Origin: Clostridia bacterium
GTDB taxonomy: Bacteria > Bacillota > Clostridia > Oscillospirales > SIG627
Assembly: GCA_017467865.1 (NCBI GenBank)
Contig: JAFUKG010000004.1
Span: forward strand, 1 to 48,988
Length of the DNA: 48,988 bases
Reading direction: 5' to 3'
Shown here: in pieces, positions 43,622 through 48,988 of the stretch
Layout: each line of letters begins with the position of its first letter
How positions within the stretch are numbered: the first letter of the stretch is position 1
Notes under the pieces: generated by a model
Seen by the model: only the letters and a program-made list of their open reading frames with translations
The model's database searches: none
Told to the model about the DNA's origin: nothing
Position numbers and translations under genes: made by a program

Positions 43622-46600
43622 TAATAGATTTTCTTCATTTACCCAATTGATAAAATTGCCTCTTTGAATATATTTTGTATTGCAAAGACAATCGACTTTA
43701 TAGTATACTGTTTCGTTGGTTTCAATGTTACAGATATAGAACCCCACGGAGTCATCTTCGTTATCACCGCCATAGGTATCAGCTACACTCAAAATATATT
43801 TTCCGTCGGGAGAAATTTCCGGATAACTGCCAAGGTTTTCGATGAGTGTACTCTCACCTGTTTCGAGATTGTAACAAACCTTCTTTCGTGCAATTTCGCC
43901 GTCATTGTTCACAGGTACGGAAAGTACCAGCATTCTTCCTCCCGCAAATGAGAGCACATTGGTGGTATTAGTTTTTCCATTTGTTTTGATACAGGGTATT
44001 TCCAGTGAATAAATCATTTTTTTACTGTCGCAAGAGTATATATAAAGTTTTGTATAACCTTCGGCAAAATAGAGTCTGTATTCATTATCCGAATAGCCAT
44101 TCTCAAATCTGTCCCAATATTCTGCAGGAGTGTAGACCGTAAAATCGTACTTACCCTCCTGAGCATTCATTTCTGCATACAACCCGCTTTCGTTGTCTGT
44201 ATTAGCATTTTTTCTGACATCGGAAAACAGTTTTTCTTCGCCTTTATAAAGCTCATAAAGGCTATCCTTTTCATCACCTTCTCCTTCAAGGAAAGAAAAT
44301 ACTCCTACCTTTTCTCCATTCTCCGAAACATATATAACCCGACTTTCGTAAAAATACTTGGATTTGCCTTCTGAATACACAGTTTTATAGGCATTGTCAA
44401 GCTTTTTATAAAGCTCTTCCGCTTCTTGTGTTGTGCTTGATTTGGAAGAAAGAAAAGCTCGTGTATACAAGCCATCTTCACTATTGTCGGGAAGGTATTT
44501 TACAAAAGGAATATATTTACCCCATGTAAATTCATTTACCGAAACCAACTTTTCTCCTACTGTTACTTTTGTCCGAGAAGCTGACAAGTCAAGCTTTTGT
44601 TCAACAGTATCATCATCTTTAGGTAAAAAATTAAATTCTTTCCTCTGTTCGATGCTTTCATCCACATAATACTTATCGGAATTTATTAATTCGGTCAACT
44701 TTTCTTCCTTGACCCATCCTTCTATATCCTCCCAAAAGTATTCGTTCTCAAACGCAACTGTTTCTCCGGTCTCGATATTTCTTATGTAATATCCGTTGTG
44801 CATAGCTTCAAGGTTATTGTTAACTACATCGCCCCCATAATCCCATCCCATAGGAGACGTATATGCGACGTATTTTCTGTCAGGAGATATTGAAAATTCT
44901 GCAGGATACCTTGCAAGTTCAGTAAATTCTCCTGTTTGTAAATCATACATATATGACACAAAAATACTGTTATAAACATCATCTTCATGCATTTTGCCCC
45001 ATTTTTCAACACTCAGAATCAAATACCTGCCGTCAATATAATCTTTAAGGATAATACCAAAGCTGCCCAATTCATTCCCGTTTGATTCTACCTCTGTATA
45101 TGGAAGAATGATATCAAATTTCATTTTTTTGGTATTTTTGTCATATATGCATATTCTTCCTTTTGTGGAAGCAACTATTTCATCTCCATATACATCATAG
45201 TTCATATACCCAAAAGGAAATTGGTAATACTTTCTTCCTTCGGCACCAGAATAAGCTTCGGGATAGTATGTATCCAATGAATCTTTTGTTTTTGTGTCAA
45301 TATTTCCACTTGCTATATCTATTGTATCCTTAATGCCAATAAAATCATTGTATGTGACATACTTGATTTGATATTTGCTTTCGTCCTTTACTTCATAGCT
45401 TTCTCTGACCACTTGGTCCACATTTTCGGAAATATCAATTATCTTACTATCATAAAAAACATTTCTGATAAACTTTGAATTCATAGGGTCAAAGCCAAAC
45501 ACATCATGATTGCAAATAGGCCTTTTAATTAAAAATTTATCATTTAAGCTATTGTATAACTGTATTGCATCTGCCATGTTTTGTGTCTTTGATGATATAA
45601 TTGCATAATCAGTAGCTTGATCAGAGGCTGTGTACGTTCCTATCACATAAGATACAAAGGGCACATATTCGCCCCACGTGAACTGCTCTGGGGTAATAAG
45701 CTCCTCTGGGTCAAATGGCCGCTCCGAGAAATCGTCGGGGATGTTGATAGATACATTTACCGTATCGTTATCTTTTTCTTTGAGGTAAACATACGTATCG
45801 AAGAATTTCTCTGCGTATTCGCCAAATTCAGCCTTACCTTTCAAGTCTTCAACCTTCTGAAGGTAATCTTCTTTTTTTATCCAATTGATGAATTTGAACT
45901 CCTCCCCCTCATAATAAGGGTAATTCATATAGACAGTTTCTTTTGTCTCAAGGTTTAGCAAATAAAATCCCTTTGATTTACTGTAAACAGTTTTGTTATT
46001 TTCCCTTACTTCTATATTATTTGAAGTATACGCAAGGTATTTTCTATCGGGAGAAAGAATGGGATAACAAGCTTTATCCGCAAGAGGAATATACTCCTGA
46101 GTTTCAAAATCATAAAGATAGGTTCTGAAATACCCGCCTTTATATGTATAATAATCGCTTATTGCGGTTGCAACAAAATATCTTCCGTCTATAATTTGAT
46201 TGATATGAAAATAAGTATAATGAATCTGATTATTAACAAATTCTATTCCATTTTTGACTATAACGATTTTTCTATAGTCTTCGCCGTTGATATAATATTT
46301 TCCTTCATACAATTCTTCAATGTCGCCAAAGGAATCATGAAAATAAAAATTGTCAAGTGCATTGTTTTCTTTATTGGATTTTAAATCAGTACTTTTTCTT
46401 ATAGATTCACTTTTAGAAAAGCAATATATGTCTTCAATATCCGCTCCCGTATTTTCATACAAAAAATAGTTGTTTGCGCTATCTAAGATATTCCTACCAC
46501 CATTCCACACACCAAAAGAGGTCTTTATAGGCGAAGAATCCGCATCGGTTGCATATGTAAAGACAGGCAAATAATCTCCAAAATCAAATTCTGATGCGTC

Positions 46601-46831
46601 TACAAAATTGGGAATTGTATAAGAATAATCGGCTACAAAAGCGGGAGTTGTCAATATTCTCGAGACATCTGTAAGCTTATTTTCTTCGAGAGGAATTTCT
46701 TTTGAAATATCTTTCTCCGGAAGTGATATCTCTTCTGTAAATATAGGCTTTTCTTCCACAATATCAGGAGAACACGAAGCAAATACAAATAACAACAAAA
46801 CTAAAACTGATAAATAAGCTTTTTTCTTCAT
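43601..46831 (-). CDS. Large lipoprotein of three homologous beta-propeller-like repeats
   Basis: A 1076-residue predicted lipoprotein. The signal MKKKAYLSVLVLLLFVFASC places the lipid on Cys20. The mature part is three units of about 305-385 residues, each opening with a FxxGxYxP motif (FDFGDYLPVF, FTWGEYVPFV, FTWGKYIPFV) and closing with SPDRKYLAYTS/SPDRKYVAYTS/SPDGKYILSVA, a N-(I/L)-E-T-x-E-T-V strand and (N/G)-W-(I/V)-K-x-E. The SPDxKYxA motifs resemble TolB/WD40-like (PD40) blades. Function unknown; a surface binding or sensing protein is possible. The start at 46831 has GAGGAG 9 nt upstream and lies downstream of the predicted start site; the longer frame to 47005 is rejected. Confidence 0.8.
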   Translation of the reverse strand: MKKKAYLSVLVLLLFVFASCSPDIVEEKPIFTEEISLPEKDISKEIPLEENKLTDVSRILTTPAFVADYSYTIPNFVDASEFDFGDYLPVFTYATDADSSPIKTSFGVWNGGRNILDSANNYFLYENTGADIEDIYCFSKSESIRKSTDLKSNKENNALDNFYFHDSFGDIEELYEGKYYINGEDYRKIVIVKNGIEFVNNQIHYTYFHINQIIDGRYFVATAISDYYTYKGGYFRTYLYDFETQEYIPLADKACYPILSPDRKYLAYTSNNIEVRENNKTVYSKSKGFYLLNLETKETVYMNYPYYEGEEFKFINWIKKEDYLQKVEDLKGKAEFGEYAEKFFDTYVYLKEKDNDTVNVSINIPDDFSERPFDPEELITPEQFTWGEYVPFVSYVIGTYTASDQATDYAIISSKTQNMADAIQLYNSLNDKFLIKRPICNHDVFGFDPMNSKFIRNVFYDSKIIDISENVDQVVRESYEVKDESKYQIKYVTYNDFIGIKDTIDIASGNIDTKTKDSLDTYYPEAYSGAEGRKYYQFPFGYMNYDVYGDEIVASTKGRICIYDKNTKKMKFDIILPYTEVESNGNELGSFGIILKDYIDGRYLILSVEKWGKMHEDDVYNSIFVSYMYDLQTGEFTELARYPAEFSISPDRKYVAYTSPMGWDYGGDVVNNNLEAMHNGYYIRNIETGETVAFENEYFWEDIEGWVKEEKLTELINSDKYYVDESIEQRKEFNFLPKDDDTVEQKLDLSASRTKVTVGEKLVSVNEFTWGKYIPFVKYLPDNSEDGLYTRAFLSSKSSTTQEAEELYKKLDNAYKTVYSEGKSKYFYESRVIYVSENGEKVGVFSFLEGEGDEKDSLYELYKGEEKLFSDVRKNANTDNESGLYAEMNAQEGKYDFTVYTPAEYWDRFENGYSDNEYRLYFAEGYTKLYIYSCDSKKMIYSLEIPCIKTNGKTNTTNVLSFAGGRMLVLSVPVNNDGEIARKKVCYNLETGESTLIENLGSYPEISPDGKYILSVADTYGGDNEDDSVGFYICNIETNETVYYKVDCLCNTKYIQRGNFINWVNEENLLKTINGQ

Positions 46832-46868
46832 AAAATTATCTCCTCTTGTTAATATACGCTGCGTATCC

Positions 46869-46897
46869 ATTATATCAATCGGCATAAAATATGTCAA
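46869..46897 (-). promoter_or_regulatory. Promoter of the three-repeat lipoprotein gene
   Basis: TTGACA (46892-46897), 17 bp, TATAAT (46869-46874) on the minus strand: both boxes match consensus exactly. Confidence 0.88.
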
Positions 46898-46920
46898 ATA
46901 AATATTAAATAAAAAATATG

Positions 46921-46949
46921 TTGACAAATGGAAAAACTTACTGTATAAT
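46921..46949 (+). promoter_or_regulatory. Promoter of the rpsF operon
   Basis: TTGACA (46921-46926), 17 bp, TATAAT (46944-46949): perfect boxes, divergent from the lipoprotein promoter, with a 23-bp A/T-rich stretch between the two -35 boxes. Confidence 0.9.
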
Positions 46950-46962
46950 GTATCAGTATGAA

Positions 46963-47009
46963 TTACTGTAAAGTGCAGTAATATCTTCTTACCTTTGGAA
47001 AACAAAGGT
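46963..47009 (+). other. rpsF leader with two small hairpins
   Basis: TTACTG/CAGTAA (46963-46981) and ACCTTTG/CAAAGGT (46991-47009) form two hairpins in the leader. S6-S18 feedback control acts on rpsF leaders in many bacteria, but I could not identify its conserved CCG bulge here, so this is only a candidate. Confidence 0.4.
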
Positions 47010-47037
47010 CATATGTCCATAAGGAGGTGCAAAACAC

Positions 47038-47334
47038 ATGGAAAACATCACATCAAAGTATGAGGTTATCTTCGTAGTTGACGGTACACTTGCAGAAGAG
47101 GCAGCCGCTGAGCTTATCGCTAAGTTCAAGGGCATGATCGAAGCAAATGCTACTATTGATGATGTTCAGGATTGGGGCAAGAGAAAGCTTGCTTATCCTA
47201 TCAACGACATCACAGACGGATACTACACACTTGTTCATTTCACAAGTGCACACGACTTCCCCGCAGAACTCGAAAGAAACTTCAATATCACAGATGGTAT
47301 CCTTCGTGCGCTTGTTGTTAAAGCCGGCGAGTAA
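47038..47334 (+). CDS. rpsF: 30S ribosomal protein S6
   Basis: A 98-residue S6 protein (KYEVIFVVDGTLAEEAAAEL; DWGKRKLAYPINDITDGYYTLVHFTS), which pairs with S18 on the 30S platform. First gene of rpsF-ssb-rpsR, with an AAGGAGG site. The C-terminus lacks the long acidic tail some bacteria carry. Confidence 0.96.
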   Translation: MENITSKYEVIFVVDGTLAEEAAAELIAKFKGMIEANATIDDVQDWGKRKLAYPINDITDGYYTLVHFTSAHDFPAELERNFNITDGILRALVVKAGE

Positions 47335-47348
47335 GGAGTGAAGAATTA

Positions 47349-47789
47349 ATGGCTTCTTTTAACAAAGTCATCCTCATTGGTAATCTTGTAGAGGATCCTG
47401 AGCTTAAACAGACTCCCAACGGTGTACCTGTTACTAATTTCAGAATTGCCGTTTCAAGACGTTACCAGAGAACAGAGGGTCAGCCCGATGCAGATTTTAT
47501 AAACATCGTTTGCTGGCGTCAGAATGCAGAGTTTGTAAAGAGATTCTTCAATAAGGGTAGAAGTATCCTCGTTTGCGGCCAGCTTCAGTCCCGTACTTGG
47601 ACCGACAACAACGGCCAAAAACGTTACACTCTCGAAGTATTGGCGGATGAAGTTTCATTCGTCGACAGAAAGCCTGACTCACAGCAGTCAGCGCCTATGG
47701 GTCAGCCGTCCGCTCCTGCGCCTTACAGCAATGCCGGAGAGAGCATTTCTTTTGAAGAAATGTCCACCGATGACGACCTTCCCTTCTAA
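47349..47789 (+). CDS. ssb: Single-stranded DNA-binding protein
   Basis: A 146-residue OB-fold protein: MASFNKVILIGNLVEDPELKQ, VTNFRIAVSRRYQ, DFINIVCWRQNAEFV. A Gln/Pro/Ser linker follows, and the acidic tip ends STDDDLPF, the site that recruits repair and replication proteins. Placed between rpsF and rpsR, as in most Firmicutes. It starts 14 nt after the rpsF stop. Confidence 0.96.
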   Translation: MASFNKVILIGNLVEDPELKQTPNGVPVTNFRIAVSRRYQRTEGQPDADFINIVCWRQNAEFVKRFFNKGRSILVCGQLQSRTWTDNNGQKRYTLEVLADEVSFVDRKPDSQQSAPMGQPSAPAPYSNAGESISFEEMSTDDDLPF

Positions 47790-47815
47790 TTAAAAACTTA
47801 AGGAGGTAATTTAAA

Positions 47816-48058
47816 ATGGATAAGGATATGCAGAAATCATTCAAGCCCCGCAAGAGAAAGAAAGTTTGTGCTTTCTGTGCGGACAAGATAGAACACATTG
47901 ATTATAAGGATACTGCGAGACTCAGAAAGTTCGTTTCCGAGCGTTCTAAGATTCTTCCCCGCAGAATCACAGGTACCTGCGCTAAGCATCAGAGACAGCT
48001 TACAGTTGCTATCAAGCGCGCACGTCATATCGCTATTCTTCCTTACATCAGCGACTAA
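47816..48058 (+). CDS. rpsR: 30S ribosomal protein S18
   Basis: An 80-residue basic protein with the S18 pattern [22 protein letters not shown] and [33 protein letters not shown]. It contains a CxxC near the N-terminus (CAFC) and a further Cys in GTCAKHQ, as in the zinc-binding C+ form of S18. Preceded by AAGGAGG. Last ribosomal gene of the operon. Confidence 0.97.
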   Translation: MDKDMQKSFKPRKRKKVCAFCADKIEHIDYKDTARLRKFVSERSKILPRRITGTCAKHQRQLTVAIKRARHIAILPYISD

Positions 48059-48097
48059 TATCTGCTGAATTCAATATTTTTTAAGGAGGTAACAAAC

Positions 48098-48553
48098 ATG
48101 CAGCTGTTTCTTGGTATACTGCTTCTTGTTATGTCAATTTTCCTTGTAATATCCGTTCTTATGCAGAGCGGTAAGTCAAAAAGACTTTCAGGAACCATTG
48201 CAGGAGGAGCAGAAACATTCTTTGGTAAAGCAAAGGGTCGTACAATTGACTCCGTACTTTCCAAGCTCACAACTGTTGTCGCAATATTGTTTGTTCTTGT
48301 TGTTATCATCGTTTACGTTGCTTTCGGTACTACTTATACAGAGCCCGAAATCATTTATACTCCTATCGAGGATAATGCAAACGTAGAGGGTACTGAAGAG
48401 CCTGCAGAAGGCACTGAAACACCCGCCGAAGGTACTGAAGAGCCTACAGAGGGAACAGAGGAACCCGTAGAGGGAACCGAAGAACCTGTCGAGGGTACTG
48501 AGGAGCCCGCAGAAGGCACCGAAGAACCTACAGAAGCTCCAACAGAGGAATAA
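48098..48553 (+). CDS. secG: SecG preprotein translocase subunit with acidic repeat tail
   Basis: The first ~80 residues are an ordinary SecG: two membrane segments (about 3-22 and 57-77) around [38 protein letters not shown], the loop motif of the family. SecG assists SecYE in protein export. The remaining ~65 residues are a low-complexity tail made of about eight EGTEEP/EGTETP-like hexapeptides, giving 151 residues against a usual 75-85. By SecG topology the tail would face outside. Ribosome-binding site AAGGAGG. Closely follows rpsR, and shares its message or is expressed by read-through. Confidence 0.93.
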   Translation: MQLFLGILLLVMSIFLVISVLMQSGKSKRLSGTIAGGAETFFGKAKGRTIDSVLSKLTTVVAILFVLVVIIVYVAFGTTYTEPEIIYTPIEDNANVEGTEEPAEGTETPAEGTEEPTEGTEEPVEGTEEPVEGTEEPAEGTEEPTEAPTEE

Positions 48554-48558
48554 AAACT

Positions 48559-48589
48559 AAGTCAGTCACAAAAGTGGCTGACTTTTTTT
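48559..48589 (+). terminator. Terminator after secG
   Basis: AAGTCAGTCAC-AAAA-GTGGCTGACTT with one G-U pair, followed by a run of seven T. Confidence 0.9.
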
Positions 48590-48635
48590 ATACACAAATC
48601 ATTTTATATCAATTGGTAATAACTGTAAATTACTG

Positions 48636-48664
48636 TTGACTTTAGTTATAATTTGTGGTAATAT
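48636..48664 (+). promoter_or_regulatory. Promoter of the AbrB-family gene
   Basis: TTGACT (48636-48641), 17 bp, TAATAT (48659-48664). The start site would be only a few nucleotides upstream of the GAGGTGAT ribosome-binding site. Confidence 0.72.
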
Positions 48665-48681
48665 GTCGATGAGGTGATAGT

Positions 48682-48930
48682 ATGAGATACAAGGGTAACA
48701 TAAGAGCTATTGATGAGCTGGGAAGAATAGTTGTTCCCATGGAATTCAGAAATGCTCTTGATATAAAGTCAGGCGAACTGCTCAGAATGGAGGTAGAGGG
48801 TGAAAAGATAATCATTCAGAAGAACACCCCCTCTTGTGCATTCTGCGGTGAAGTAAACGGTCTTACCAAATTTGAAGGTAAAACCATCTGTTTGAATTGT
48901 ATCAGAGAAATATCCAAAATACCAAACTAA
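48682..48930 (+). CDS. AbrB/SpoVT-type transcriptional regulator with Cys4 tail
   Basis: An 82-residue regulator with an N-terminal swapped-hairpin AbrB DNA-binding domain (AIDELGRIVVPMEFRNALDIKSGELL, about 9-34), and a C-terminal CAFC-x13-CLNC segment that could bind zinc. AbrB relatives are transition-state regulators in spore formers. It is transcribed alone. Targets cannot be predicted. Confidence 0.9.
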   Translation: MRYKGNIRAIDELGRIVVPMEFRNALDIKSGELLRMEVEGEKIIIQKNTPSCAFCGEVNGLTKFEGKTICLNCIREISKIPN

Positions 48931-48933
48931 ATC

Positions 48934-48964
48934 AAAAATCATATGCGTTCTGCATATGATTTTT
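48934..48964 (+). terminator. Terminator of the AbrB-family gene
   Basis: AAAAATCATATGC-GTTCT-GCATATGATTTTT: a 13-bp perfect stem ending in a T-run. Confidence 0.9.
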
Positions 48965-48988
48965 TACTATATATAGGAGTTTTTCAAA

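Noticed and set aside
46832..47005. N-terminal extension of the three-repeat lipoprotein by 58 residues
   Set aside because: It would start upstream of a perfect promoter, has no signal peptide at its start, and the inner ATG has both a ribosome-binding site and a lipoprotein signal.
48390..48550. Short tandem repeats that could suggest a CRISPR or minisatellite
   Set aside because: The repeats are in frame, code for the SecG tail and have no spacers.

Overview
This window looks like the chromosome of a low-to-moderate G+C Gram-positive anaerobe, probably an uncultured member of the Clostridia (Oscillospiraceae/Ruminococcaceae-like). The grounds are Firmicutes-style gene clusters (rpmH-rnpA-yidD-yidC-jag-mnmE-mnmG-rsmG; dnaG-rpoD; rpsF-ssb-rpsR), strong GGAGG ribosome-binding sites, many near-consensus sigma-A promoters with exactly 17-bp spacers, an AbrB-type regulator with a Cys4 tail, and a yybP-ykoY leader. 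The species cannot be named from the sequence.

Layout. (1) 1-1305, plus strand: the 3' part of a GH94 glycoside phosphorylase, cut by the window edge. (2) 1358-8259, minus strand: the conserved rpmH-to-rsmG block, which in many bacteria flanks oriC; here dnaA is not next to rpmH, and a solute-binding-type lipoprotein (8422-10314) occupies that side. (3) 10458-15204, minus: dnaG, two tandem sigma-70 genes and mtnN. (4) 15277-23199, minus: yifB/comM, a 240-bp MITE-like element, a DUF554 membrane protein, a long IleRS, a small lipoprotein and an HtrA protease. (5) 23412-41176, minus: a 17-gene surface-polysaccharide locus. (6) 41363-48930, mostly plus: malQ, a Mn-riboswitch-controlled mntP, a three-repeat lipoprotein (minus), then rpsF-ssb-rpsR, secG and an AbrB-family regulator.

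The polysaccharide locus starts at one good promoter (41229-41257). It encodes a DegT-family aminotransferase and a GNAT acetyltransferase (4-acetamido sugar), a PglC/WcaJ-type phosphoglycosyl transferase, an ATP-grasp / PLP-enzyme / ATP-grasp cassette, four glycosyltransferases, a Wzy-like polymerase, a Wzx-like flippase, the CapE-CapF-CapG (FnlABC) route to UDP-N-acetyl-L-fucosamine with a PglD-like acyltransferase gene inserted in it, and a nucleotidyltransferase-fold protein. This predicts a lipid-linked, Wzx/Wzy-type glycan containing L-FucNAc and an acylated amino sugar. The central genes are visibly richer in A+T than the sugar-nucleotide genes at the ends, suggesting a swapped central cassette. 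The ATP-grasp/PLP cassette is the part least explained by standard polysaccharide assembly and the best candidate for unfamiliar chemistry.

Other points of interest are the two adjacent full-length sigma-70 genes, a perfect 8-bp inverted repeat over the rpmH promoter, a SecG with a long acidic repeat tail, and the three-repeat lipoprotein. No tRNA, rRNA, CRISPR array, phage or transposase gene was seen.
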